Source: Streptomyces hygroscopicus subsp. hygroscopicus (GTDB lineage Bacteria > Actinomycetota > Actinomycetes > Streptomycetales > Streptomycetaceae). From it: 64,000 bases of DNA. A model generated the notes under the pieces. The model did not search any database and was not told where the DNA came from. It worked only from the letters and a program-made list of their open reading frames with translations. The first letter of the stretch is position 1. Each line of letters begins with the position of its first letter. Below are positions 18,960 through 27,196 of the stretch, one piece after another. The translations under genes and the position numbers were made by a program. The stretch lies in the NCBI RefSeq assembly GCF_030269125.1, contig NZ_BSSM01000025.1, positions 40,482-104,481 on the forward strand, written 5' to 3'.

Positions 18960-19940
18960 TCACTGCTCGTCGAAGAGGCTGGTCACCGAACCATCCTCGA
19001 ACACCTCACGCACCGCGCTCGCGATCGTCGGAGCGATCGACAGCACCGTGATCTTGTCCAGATCCCGGCCCAGCTCCGCCGGCGTCGGCAGCGTGTTCGT
19101 GAACACGAACTCGCTCACCCGCGAGTTCTTCAGCCGGTCCGCCGCCGGACCCGACAGCACACCGTGCGTCGCCGTCACGATGACATCCTCCGCACCGTGC
19201 GCGAACAGCGCGTCCGCGGCGGCGCAGATCGTGCCACCGGTGTCGATCATGTCGTCCACCAGCACGCACACGCGGCCCTTGACCTCACCCACGACCTCGT
19301 GGACGGTCACCTGGTTCGCCACGTCCTTGTCCCGGCGCTTGTGCACGATCGCCAGCGGCGCGCCCAGCCGGTCGCACCACCGGTCCGCCACCCGCACCCG
19401 GCCCGCGTCCGGCGAGACCACCGTCAGCTTGTTCCGGTCCACCTGCTCGCCCACGTAGTCCGCCAGCAGCGGCAGCGCGAAGAGGTGGTCCACCGGACCG
19501 TCGAAGAAGCCCTGGATCTGGTCCGTGTGCAGATCCACGGTCAGGATCCGGTCGGCACCCGCGGTCTTCATCAGATCCGCGATCAGCCGCGCCGAGATCG
19601 GTTCACGGCCGCGGTGCTTCTTGTCCTGCCGCGCGTAACCGTAGAACGGCACGATCACCGTGATGGAACGAGCCGACGCGCGCTTCAGCGCGTCGATCAT
19701 GATCAGCTGCTCCATGATCCACTTGTTGATCGGAGCCGTGTGGCTCTGGATCAGGAAGCAGTCCGCACCACGCGCCGACTCCTGGTAACGAACGTAGATC
19801 TCACCGTTGGCGAAATCGAAGGCCTTCGTCGGGACGACCCCGACACCCAACTGCTGGGCGACCTCCTCGGCAAGCTCGGGGTGGGCGCGGCCGGAGAAGA
19901 ACATCATCTTCTTCTCGCCGGTCGTCTTGATCCCGGTCAC
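18960..19940 (-). CDS. prs: Ribose-phosphate pyrophosphokinase (PRPP synthetase)
   Basis: 326 aa. It makes PRPP for nucleotide, histidine and tryptophan synthesis. Motifs include the ATP-binding REPISARLIADLMKTAGADR, the catalytic VVSPDAGRVRVADRWCDRLG and the PRPP loop VLVDDMIDTGGTICAAADAL. The GTG start at 19940 follows GAGGAG. It lies 156 nt downstream of glmU on the same strand, the usual glmU-prs order in Gram-positive bacteria. A tight inverted repeat GCCGTACGC/GCGTACGGC at 18847-18866 lies past its stop and may act as terminator. Confidence 0.96.
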   Translation of the reverse strand: MTGIKTTGEKKMMFFSGRAHPELAEEVAQQLGVGVVPTKAFDFANGEIYVRYQESARGADCFLIQSHTAPINKWIMEQLIMIDALKRASARSITVIVPFYGYARQDKKHRGREPISARLIADLMKTAGADRILTVDLHTDQIQGFFDGPVDHLFALPLLADYVGEQVDRNKLTVVSPDAGRVRVADRWCDRLGAPLAIVHKRRDKDVANQVTVHEVVGEVKGRVCVLVDDMIDTGGTICAAADALFAHGAEDVIVTATHGVLSGPAADRLKNSRVSEFVFTNTLPTPAELGRDLDKITVLSIAPTIASAVREVFEDGSVTSLFDEQ

Positions 19941-20096
19941 AGCACTGTCTCCTCAGAGGTTGTCTCAGCCCAGCCGACTGCTCGAACCGGCCTCCCGTCC
20001 GAGCGTGAGAAGCCGAATCAACTGGTAGGGGTGCGGGTGCACACGTGCGGATGTGCACTTATCACGGTACGCCGACTTTGACGTACTCGTTTCCGG

Positions 20097-21545
20097 TCAG
20101 TCCCCGGCACCGCGCTGCCGGGAGGCATCCTCGGCCGCCTTCGCCGCCGCGCTGCCCGGCCGCTTCCGGGCCACCCAACCCTCGATATTCCGCTGCTGAC
20201 CACGGGCCACGGCCAGCGAACCGGGCGGCACGTCCTTCGTGATCACGGACCCGGCGGCGGTGTACGCACCGTCCCCGACCGTGACAGGCGCCACAAACAT
20301 GTTGTCCGAACCCGTACGGCAATGCGACCCGATCGTGGTGTGGTGCTTGTCCTGGCCGTCGTAGTTCACGAACACGCTCGCCGCTCCGATGTTCGTGAAC
20401 TCACCGATCGTCGCGTCCCCCACGTACGACAGGTGCGGCACCTTCGTGCCCTCGCCGATCCGCGCGTTCTTCGTCTCGACGTACGTCCCGATCTTGCCCT
20501 TCGCGCCGAGCCGCGTCCCCGGCCGCAGATACGCGTACGGCCCCACGCTCGCCTCCGCGCCCACCACGGCGCCGTCGGACACGGTGTTGTCCACCCGCGC
20601 GCCCGCGCCCACCCTGGTGTCCTTCAGCCGGCTGTTCGGGCCGACCTCCGCGCCCTCCGCGAGATGCGTGGCGCCGGTCAGCTGCGTGCCCGGGTGCACC
20701 ACCGCGTCCCGCTCGAACGTCACGGTCACGTCCACCCACGTCGTCGCCGGGTCCACGACGGTGACGCCGTCCAGCATCGCCCGGGTCAGCAGCCGGTCGT
20801 TCAGGACCCGGCGGGCCTCCGCCAGCTGCACCCGGTTGTTGATCCCGGCGATCTCCCGGTGGTCGGCCGCCACCGAGGCGCCGACCCGGTGCCCGGCCTC
20901 GCGCAGGATCCCCAGCACGTCGGTGAGGTACTCCTCGCCCTGGCTGTTGTTCCTGCGCACCTTCGTCAGCGCGTCCGCCAGCAGCCGGCCGTCGAACGCG
21001 AACACCCCGCTGTTGATCTCCCGGATCGCCCGCTGGGCCTCGTTCGCGTCCTTGTGCTCCACGATCGCGGTCACCGCGCCCGACGCCTCGTCCCGCACGA
21101 TCCGGCCGTAGCCGGTCGCGTCCGGCACCTCGGCGGTCAGCACGGTCACGGCGTTGCCGTCGGCCTGGTGGGTCTCGGCGAGCCGCCGCAGGGTCTCGCC
21201 GGTGAGCAGCGGGGTGTCCCCGCAGACCACGACGACGGTCCCCGTCACGGCCCCGCCCAGCTCCTCCAGACCCGTCCGTACGGCGTGCCCGGTGCCGTTC
21301 TGCTGCTCCTGCACGGCGGTACGGGCGGCCGGGTCGGTCTCCGCCAGGTGCGCGGTGACCTGCTCACGGGCGTGGCCGACGACGACGACCAGGTTCTCGG
21401 GCTTCAACTCGCGGGCGGCGGCGAGCACATGGCCCACCAGGGAGCGGCCGCAGATCTGGTGCAGCACCTTGGGTGTGGCCGACTTCATACGGGTGCCCTC
21501 ACCCGCTGCGAGAACGACGACGGCTGCCGGGCGGATGGCACTCAC
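20097..21545 (-). CDS. glmU: Bifunctional UDP-N-acetylglucosamine pyrophosphorylase / glucosamine-1-phosphate acetyltransferase
   Basis: 482 aa. The N-terminal uridylyltransferase domain begins VVLAAGEGTRMKSATPKVLH, and the nucleotide site includes QQNGTGHAVR. From about residue 255 the protein forms the left-handed beta-helix acetyltransferase domain with hexapeptide repeats (IGTYVETKNARIGEGTKVPH; NYDGQDKHHTTIGSH). It makes UDP-GlcNAc for peptidoglycan. The C-terminal 25 residues extend past the helix and are charged and probably disordered. The GTG start at 21545 is preceded by GAAGGGC. It lies upstream of prs. Confidence 0.96.
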   Translation of the reverse strand: MSAIRPAAVVVLAAGEGTRMKSATPKVLHQICGRSLVGHVLAAARELKPENLVVVVGHAREQVTAHLAETDPAARTAVQEQQNGTGHAVRTGLEELGGAVTGTVVVVCGDTPLLTGETLRRLAETHQADGNAVTVLTAEVPDATGYGRIVRDEASGAVTAIVEHKDANEAQRAIREINSGVFAFDGRLLADALTKVRRNNSQGEEYLTDVLGILREAGHRVGASVAADHREIAGINNRVQLAEARRVLNDRLLTRAMLDGVTVVDPATTWVDVTVTFERDAVVHPGTQLTGATHLAEGAEVGPNSRLKDTRVGAGARVDNTVSDGAVVGAEASVGPYAYLRPGTRLGAKGKIGTYVETKNARIGEGTKVPHLSYVGDATIGEFTNIGAASVFVNYDGQDKHHTTIGSHCRTGSDNMFVAPVTVGDGAYTAAGSVITKDVPPGSLAVARGQQRNIEGWVARKRPGSAAAKAAEDASRQRGAGD

Positions 21546-21675
21546 GGTTTGCCCTTCGGCTCTGAGGGTGGGAACAGCCGCAGGATACCGGGGCGGGGTT
21601 GGGGGGATATGGGGGCGGGCCCCGACGGGGCGGTTCGCCGGTCAGGGCCCGAACGCGGGTCTTGTGTGCTGTGGG

Positions 21676-21746
21676 CTCCCGGAGAAGGATTCGAACCCTC
21701 ATTCAACGGACCAAAACCGTTTGTCCTGCCCTTAGACGATCCGGGA
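21676..21746 (-). tRNA. tRNA-Gln (anticodon UUG)
   Basis: The minus strand folds as a 71-nt tRNA. The acceptor is TCCCGGA/TCCGGGA, the D-arm is GTCT..GGAC, and the anticodon stem AACGG/CCGTT carries loop TTTTGGT (anticodon TTG, reading CAA). The T-arm is GAGGG-TTCGAAT-CCTTC and the discriminator is G. CCA is not encoded (CCCA follows), which is common in streptomycetes. The 5' end lies 11 nt past the stop codon of the upstream protein gene. Confidence 0.93.
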
Positions 21747-21757
21747 CTGTTCGCGCC

Positions 21758-22636
21758 TTAGGGCCGATTCGGTTGATCGGCTTCGTGCGCGGCCTCCACT
21801 ATGCCGTACCAAGACCCTTCGATGCGACGGTACAAGTCGGCACCTTTCAGGACTTTGATCACGAGACATCCGCGGTAGTCGTCGCCGGTGTTCTTGCGGA
21901 CCGTCTTGGGGTTGTGCTTCTTGAGGGCCGTCTTGTTGAAGGAGGACGGGGCGGCGCCGACGAGCTCCGCCCAGTAGCGCTCGGCCCCGCACACGTCCGC
22001 ACTCTCGTGGATCATCACGGTGAACTTCAACCGCTCGGGCTCGACCTCGAGAAGGTGCAGCCAGGCGAGGTAGACCCTGATCATGCCGGGGTCGCTGTTG
22101 ACGAAGGTGACGTTCTCACGGCGGTCGTATGGCTTGTCCTTGCCGCCCTCGGCCCAGTACAGGCCTACGCCCACCAGGAACAGCTCGCGGGCCGACAGGG
22201 CGCCGATCGCCAGTCGGGCCTCCTCCTTGGTGCGCCGGCGCTCCTCGTCGCGGATGCGCAGTGTCTGCTCCCAGCCCTTGCGGGCGATCGCCGAGGCCTC
22301 TTCGGGGCTGCGTCTGCGTTCGGGCCTCGGCAGATCCCGTACCCACAGGGAAACCGAGCTGCGCGAGCAGCCCAGTTCCGCTTCGATCTGGTCGTAGGTT
22401 CGGCCCTGGAGCCGTAGCTCTCGGGCCCGCTCCCGGAGGTCGTCCTTGGCGTTCGGGCGCTTGGTCCGGGCGGGTGGGGGTTCGCCCTCGACCAGTTGGT
22501 TGAGGATGTCGTTGTTGAAGATCTTCAGCTGGTCGCGGATCTGCCGGAGGCTCAGCCCCGCCCGTCGCAGCGCCACCGCCCGCTCCCGCAGCCCCTCGAA
22601 GTCGGCGTATGTGCCGTGGGTGTGTCCCATGGGCAT
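21758..22636 (-). CDS. Protein with two helix-turn-helix segments and a LAGLIDADG-like domain
   Basis: 292 aa. Two HTH-like segments come first: about 15-48 (RAVALRRAGLSLRQIRDQLK) and about 70-100 (LRLQGRTYDQIEAELGCSRS). A charged helix follows. From about residue 148 the sequence ELFLVGVGLYWAEGGKDKPY, then VTFVNSDPGMIRVYLAWL, resembles the dodecapeptide region of single-motif LAGLIDADG proteins, which are homing endonucleases or regulators derived from them. Only one such motif was seen, so it would act as a dimer. It ends 11 nt before tRNA-Gln on the same strand, so its transcript may run into the tRNA. Family membership and any nuclease activity are inference. Confidence 0.6.
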   Translation of the reverse strand: MPMGHTHGTYADFEGLRERAVALRRAGLSLRQIRDQLKIFNNDILNQLVEGEPPPARTKRPNAKDDLRERARELRLQGRTYDQIEAELGCSRSSVSLWVRDLPRPERRRSPEEASAIARKGWEQTLRIRDEERRRTKEEARLAIGALSARELFLVGVGLYWAEGGKDKPYDRRENVTFVNSDPGMIRVYLAWLHLLEVEPERLKFTVMIHESADVCGAERYWAELVGAAPSSFNKTALKKHNPKTVRKNTGDDYRGCLVIKVLKGADLYRRIEGSWYGIVEAAHEADQPNRP

Positions 22637-22796
22637 ACCGTCCGTACGGAATGAGAGGTTCCGGAGTCGAACGCGGCAAGTTCACCAGTTCGAGGGATGG
22701 TGGGAGGTTTCGACGTGGTTCGGTTACGCAGCGTGGTGTGTGGAGGTAGGCGAAAGTCACCGGAAAAGCCGCACCCGTCGCCCGTAGGCTGGGCGC

Positions 22797-24122
22797 ATGA
22801 CCATGACGGGGGAAGAGCACGCCAGGGCGCTGACCGGCCCTTGGTGGTGGCCACGCCGGCGCAGCGCCGTGTTCGACGGCTGCCTCGCGCTGGCGTCCGC
22901 GCTGGAGTGCGGCGCGGAGGGGATCGGTTTCGCCCGGGACGCGGGGATCCCGCTCTGGGCGGGCGTCCTGTTCGGTGTGGCGGCCGGCGCGGTGCTGCTG
23001 GTGCGGCGCAAGTGGCCGGTCGCCGTGGTGCTGGTGGCGATCGCGGTGACCCCGGCGCAGATGGGTTTCCTGCTGGGCATCGTCGGCCTGTACACGCTGG
23101 CCGCCGCGGAGGTGCCGCGGCGGGTGATCGGCGCGCTGGCGGGGATGACGCTGGCGGGTACGGCGGTGGTGACGTTCGTACGGGTGCGGCAGGACATGGC
23201 GCGGGGCGATCTGACGCTCGGTGACTGGTTCGTGCCGTTCGCCGCGGTGGCGACGGCGCTGGGGCTGACGGCTCCGCCGGTGCTGCTGGGGCTGTACGTG
23301 GGGGCGCGGCGGCGGTTGATGGAGAGTCTGCGGGAGCGGGCGGACAGTCTGGAGCGGGAGCTTCAGCTGCTCGCGGAGCGGGCCGAGGAGCGGGCCGAGT
23401 GGGCGCGCAACGAGGAGCGGACGCGGATCGCGCGGGAGATGCACGACGTGGTCGCGCACCGGGTGAGTCTGATGGTGGTGCACGCGGCGGCGTTGCAGGC
23501 GGTGGCCCGGAAGGATCCGGAGAAGGCGGTGCGCAACGCGGCGCTGGTGGGGGACATGGGCCGGCAGGCGTTGACGGAGTTGCGGGAGATGCTCGGGGTG
23601 CTGCGGGCGGGGGAGGCGGACCAGGTCGCGGGCCGGCGGGGGGCGGGGGTGCCGCTGGTGTCGGTGGGGGAGGCGGCGGCCGCGGCCGCGGCGGCGGCCT
23701 CGCGGGTGGTGGAGGAGGCCGGTGAGGGGCCGTGCCTGTCGGAGCTGGACGAGCTGGTGGGGCAGTCCGCGGCGGCGGGGATGGTCGTGGAGCTGTCGGT
23801 GGAGGGGGAGGTGCGGGCGTATGCGGCGGAGGTGGAGCAGACGGCGTACCGGGTGGTGCAGGAGGCGTTGACGAACGTGCACAAGCATGCGGCGGGGGCG
23901 AAGACGCACGTGCGGTTGGCGCATCGGGTGGCGGAGATCGCGATGCAGGTGGAGAACGAGCCCCCGACGGAATCGGGTTCCGCCTCGGCGGCGGGCCTGC
24001 CGTCGGGCGGCAACGGCCTGCTGGGCATGCGGGAACGGGTCCTGGCCCTGGGCGGAGTCTTCGTCTCGGGCCCGACGGACGCGGGGGGCTTCCGTGTGTC
24101 GGCGGTGATCCCGGCGGCGTAG
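22797..24122 (+). CDS. Orphan two-component sensor histidine kinase (HisKA_3 type)
   Basis: 441 aa. Four to five hydrophobic helices occupy about residues 35-175. A coiled-coil linker leads to the dimerisation/phosphoacceptor domain with the phosphorylated His near 216 (RIAREMHDVVAHRVSLMVVH). The HATPase domain follows: N-box QEALTNVHKHA and G-box GNGLLGMRERV. It is of the NarL-partner class, yet no response regulator lies beside it, so it is an orphan in this window. The two LuxR-type regulators at 2 and 9 kb are too distant for a confident pairing. The ATG at 22797 begins MTMTGEEHARAL. Confidence 0.9.
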   Translation: MTMTGEEHARALTGPWWWPRRRSAVFDGCLALASALECGAEGIGFARDAGIPLWAGVLFGVAAGAVLLVRRKWPVAVVLVAIAVTPAQMGFLLGIVGLYTLAAAEVPRRVIGALAGMTLAGTAVVTFVRVRQDMARGDLTLGDWFVPFAAVATALGLTAPPVLLGLYVGARRRLMESLRERADSLERELQLLAERAEERAEWARNEERTRIAREMHDVVAHRVSLMVVHAAALQAVARKDPEKAVRNAALVGDMGRQALTELREMLGVLRAGEADQVAGRRGAGVPLVSVGEAAAAAAAAASRVVEEAGEGPCLSELDELVGQSAAAGMVVELSVEGEVRAYAAEVEQTAYRVVQEALTNVHKHAAGAKTHVRLAHRVAEIAMQVENEPPTESGSASAAGLPSGGNGLLGMRERVLALGGVFVSGPTDAGGFRVSAVIPAA

Positions 24123-24814
24123 GGCCGTGCCGCTGTCGGCTCGGTGTCGCGGCTCGGTGTCGGCTCGGGGCGGGCCGCGGCGGGGAAGGTTTCGTCTCGG
24201 GGCCGGTTCCGGCCCCGGATCAGGGTGGCGCCGGTCTTGCGTCGGGGCGGGTGCCCGGACCCGGCTTTTTGGCGGCCGGGCGTGCGGCTGCGCCCGTCTC
24301 GGTTCGGCTGGGTGGGAGGGTGTGTCGGACGTGGCTCGGTGCGGCTGGGTGTGAGGCTGTGTCGGGATCGCCTCAACTCGCCGCGACTTGCGTCGACTCG
24401 GTTCGGCTCGGTGTGAGGCTGCGCCCGTCTCGTCTCGCCTCGGTGTGAGGCTGTGCCGGACTAGCCCCGGTGTGGCTGGGTGTGTGGCTGCGCCCGTCTC
24501 GTCTCGCCTCGCCCCGGCTCCGCTGGCCGGCCGATTCCGGTCCTGGTGAGGCGCAGGGCCGTGCCGGGTCGGTCCTTCGCCGCTTCGGCGTCGGGCTCGG
24601 CAGGTGCCCGGGACCGGGCTGGCCCCGCTCCGGCGCTCGGGCCGGCCCGGTGCGGGCCTCGTCACCGCGCCCGGCCGTGTGTCGGAGCGGGGCCCTGCCC
24701 TGGTCCGGCGTCGGCCTGTGTCGGGGCCCGGCGTCGGCTCCGTCCTCTTCTTCGGCCCTCGTCCCCGCCGCGCTCGTCCCTGGCGCGCCCCCTTCCCGCG
24801 CCGTCTCTCCGCGC
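24123..24814. repeat. Gene-free region with degenerate short repeats
   Basis: No convincing gene is visible in these 692 bases. It is rich in degenerate GGCTCGGTGTG / CTCGTCTCGCC elements. Three exact copies of GGCTGCGCCCGTCTCG occur at 24286-24301, 24417-24432 and 24486-24501; the last two extend further (GTCTCGCCTCG). Open frames here have poor codon structure. It separates the kinase gene from the toxin/immunity cluster and looks like expanded or decayed sequence. Confidence 0.6.
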
Positions 24815-25309
24815 TCAGCCCGCTGTCAGCCGGACCGGCTCTATCCCCGTGATCAGCGTGGCCAGGGCGTGGTCGATGTCCGGTCCGAGATACCAGTCGC
24901 CGGTGTGGTCGAGGGCGTAGACGCGGCCCTCGGTGTCGATGGCGAGGGCGGCGGCGGTGTCGGTCTCGGTGCCGAGGGGGCAGAGTTCGGTGCCGAGGGC
25001 GCGGCCGAGGTCGCCGAGGGTGCGGGCGAGGTGGCGGCCGTGGAGGGGGTCGAGGTGGAGCGCGGCGGGGGCGATCTGCCGGCCGCTGCCGCCGGGGGCG
25101 ATGCGCAGGCCGCCGAATTCGGCCCAGGCCTCGACGGCGGCGGGGAAGACGGTGTGCCGGTGCCCGGCGGGTGAGGTGTGTTCGCGCAGGGTGTCGGCCC
25201 AGATCTCGGCCTGTCTTATGTCCCAGCGTCCGGGTTGCCAGCCGGCGGCGCGCAGGGCGGCGTCGACGGGGACGGGGAAGCGCGTGGTCGAGGTGCGGTC
25301 GGGGTGCAT
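24815..25309 (-). CDS. SUKH-3 domain immunity-type protein
   Basis: 164 aa. The N-terminus (FPVPVDAALRAAGWQPGRWD) and the arrangement FPAAVEAWAEFGGLRIAPGG match SUKH-3 family proteins, which in bacteria mostly neutralise polymorphic toxins. There is no signal peptide, so it acts in the cytoplasm. It carries the rare codons ATA and AGA (WDIRQ), unusual in this genome. It lies 61 nt downstream of the YwqJ-like deaminase gene on the same strand, as expected of a toxin followed by its immunity gene. Confidence 0.75.
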   Translation of the reverse strand: MHPDRTSTTRFPVPVDAALRAAGWQPGRWDIRQAEIWADTLREHTSPAGHRHTVFPAAVEAWAEFGGLRIAPGGSGRQIAPAALHLDPLHGRHLARTLGDLGRALGTELCPLGTETDTAAALAIDTEGRVYALDHTGDWYLGPDIDHALATLITGIEPVRLTAG

Positions 25310-25370
25310 CTGCCCTTCGTTCGTCGTGCTGGTGGGTGGTGCGAGGGTGCTCGCGCGGTCGGTCCGGTGG

Positions 25371-25880
25371 TCAGGCGGTGGTGGGATCGACGACGCGGAC
25401 GCCGAAGTGGGCGGTGAGCGCGCTGCAGGCCCGGCAGGGCGTGGCGAAGCTGCCGTGCAGGGGGTCGCCGTCCTCGCGTATGCGGCGGGCGGTGAGCTTG
25501 GCGTGTTTGAGGGCCTTGCGGGCCTCGCCGTTCGTCATGGGTCTGCGGGAGGCGCGCTTGCTGCGGGTGGCGTCGGCGGCGGCGAGGTGCCGGGAGATGA
25601 GGATGGTCTCGGCGCAGCGGCCGGTGAAGCGGTCGCGTTGGCTGCTGGGGAGGGTGTCGAGGAAGTCCTGGACGAGGGGGTGCAGGGCGGGGGGTTCCTC
25701 GCCGCGGGCGGCTGTGCCGGTGAGGGTGGTGCCGTGTACCGAGAGGGCGGCGGCGACGGTGGGCAGGATGCCGTCGCGGCGTTGCCGGAGGACGGGTACG
25801 GGGGGCGCCTCGGTGCCGCTCCAGTCGATGCGCGGGTCGCCGGCGCGCACGTCGGTACCTCCGGTCTGCAAGGTATTCAT
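25371..25880 (-). CDS. YwqJ-like deaminase (polymorphic-toxin-type catalytic domain)
   Basis: 169 aa. The deaminase zinc site is visible: GRCAETILIS (Cys89-Ala-Glu91) and ATPCRACSAL (Cys149-x-x-Cys152). Spacing and flanks match YwqJ-type deaminases, which occur as toxin tips that modify nucleic acids or nucleotides. Here the domain stands almost alone, without secretion leader, WXG/LXG or repeat region. It could be a toxin used inside the cell, a delivered module, or a domesticated enzyme. ATG at 25880 follows GGGAGGG. Its immunity partner is probably the downstream SUKH-3 gene. An AT-poorer gap of about 280 nt separates it from the divergent fusion gene. Confidence 0.75.
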   Translation of the reverse strand: MNTLQTGGTDVRAGDPRIDWSGTEAPPVPVLRQRRDGILPTVAAALSVHGTTLTGTAARGEEPPALHPLVQDFLDTLPSSQRDRFTGRCAETILISRHLAAADATRSKRASRRPMTNGEARKALKHAKLTARRIREDGDPLHGSFATPCRACSALTAHFGVRVVDPTTA

Positions 25881-26163
25881 GTTGGCTTTCCCTCCCCGGG
25901 CTGTCCCCCGAAGGACACAGGGTGCCAAATGCCGTGGGTCGCGTGGAAGCTGGGGCGGTGCGACACGCCCGTGAGGGGTGGGGGCCGTCACGGTGGGGTG
26001 ACGGCTGGTCACGGAGGCGGCTGACGGACGCGGGTGGCGGTGGTGGTGTGCGGGGTGGGGGCACGGTGGGCCGGTGACCGGGGTTCGGGTACCGCTTAGG
26101 CTGTCGGCATCCGTGATGGACACCGCCGTTCAGGCCCAAGAGAACGCCCAGGGGGCAACCGCC

Positions 26164-27186
26164 ATGACGACAGGTCGGCTCGGGCTGGGGACACCTCCCG
26201 GCCGCCAGGGGGGACAGGCCGTGCCGCCGAACGCGGCGTACGCCGGGCAGGTCGTGCACTTCCCGGACCCGGTGCGGGCGGCGCGCCACCCGAGAGGGGT
26301 ACGGGTCGACGAGCACGGTTTTCCGGACTTCTCTCCCTATGCGCGCGCGGCGGTGGAGATCGCGGAGCCGCCGGACGGTTTCGGCGTCGACGAGTTGCGG
26401 CTGACGGACTACGTGTCGGCGAACGCGGCGCTGGCGGCGGCGGGGCACGAGTGGTGGGACACGGTGCCGGACGTCGCGACGCCGCACGGCTGGACGTGGC
26501 ATCACGTGGCGGGCACGCGGCGGCTGGAGCTGGTTCCGGTCGATGTGAAGGCGTTGCTGCGGCATCACGGCGGGATCGCGACGGCGCCGGTGGACCACGG
26601 CAAGCGGGGTACGCGGCCGTTGCAGGAGACGCGGCCCGCGCACTTCGGTCTGCCGAAGTCGGGTGTGGCGGTGACCGAGTCGCAGGTGCAGGGCGTCGAG
26701 GAGGATCTGGGGTACCGGCTGCCGGGTGCCTACCGCGACTTCCTGAAGGCGGCGGGCGGTTGCGCCCCGGTGGGGACGGCGTTGGACGCCGAGCTGGGGC
26801 TGCTGGTGGACCAGCCGTTCTTCACGGTGCGGGACGAGGCCGCGGTCAACGACCTCGTGTACGTGAACAAGTGCCTGCGCGACCATCTGACGAAGGACTA
26901 CCTCGGGGTGGCCTTCGTGCAGGGCGGGTTGCTCGCGGTGAAGGTGAAGGGCGAGCGGCTCGGCTCGGTGTGGTTCTGCGCGTACGACGATGTGCGGGAC
27001 GTGGACCCGTCGTGGCCGCCGGCGGAGCGGGTGGAGCGTCTGCTGCTGCCGTGCGGTGACGACTTCGACGCCTTCCTGTCGCGGCTGGCGGGTAATCCGC
27101 CGGAGTTGGAGACGGTGGCGAACCTGATGGTGGACGGCGGTTTCGCGCGTGCCGTCCCGGTGTCTTCCGGCCCGGTGGGAGAGTGA
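26164..27186 (+). CDS. LHH/HNH-type nuclease domain fused to a SUKH-1 (SMI1/KNR4) domain
   Basis: 340 aa. Residues about 50-150 look like the LHH group of the HNH/endonuclease VII superfamily: HGWTWHHVAGTRRLELVPVD followed by VKALLRHHGGIAT, with His113-His114 and His134-His135 as likely metal/catalytic residues. From about 169 the protein is SMI1/KNR4-like (VTESQVQGVEEDLGYRLPGA; YRDFLKAAGG), the fold of SUKH immunity proteins. A toxin-type domain and an immunity-type domain are thus joined in one cytoplasmic protein. ATG at 26164 was chosen for its GGGGG site; starts at 26113-26116 are possible. It is 10 nt upstream of the 998-aa gene, so the two form an operon. Confidence 0.7.
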   Translation: MTTGRLGLGTPPGRQGGQAVPPNAAYAGQVVHFPDPVRAARHPRGVRVDEHGFPDFSPYARAAVEIAEPPDGFGVDELRLTDYVSANAALAAAGHEWWDTVPDVATPHGWTWHHVAGTRRLELVPVDVKALLRHHGGIATAPVDHGKRGTRPLQETRPAHFGLPKSGVAVTESQVQGVEEDLGYRLPGAYRDFLKAAGGCAPVGTALDAELGLLVDQPFFTVRDEAAVNDLVYVNKCLRDHLTKDYLGVAFVQGGLLAVKVKGERLGSVWFCAYDDVRDVDPSWPPAERVERLLLPCGDDFDAFLSRLAGNPPELETVANLMVDGGFARAVPVSSGPVGE

Positions 27187-27196
27187 GCTGACGGCG

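Noticed and set aside
21676..21746. tRNA-Gln as an attachment site for an integrated element
   Set aside because: No duplicated tRNA 3' end, integrase or excisionase was seen near it; the flanking prs/glmU order is the conserved core arrangement.
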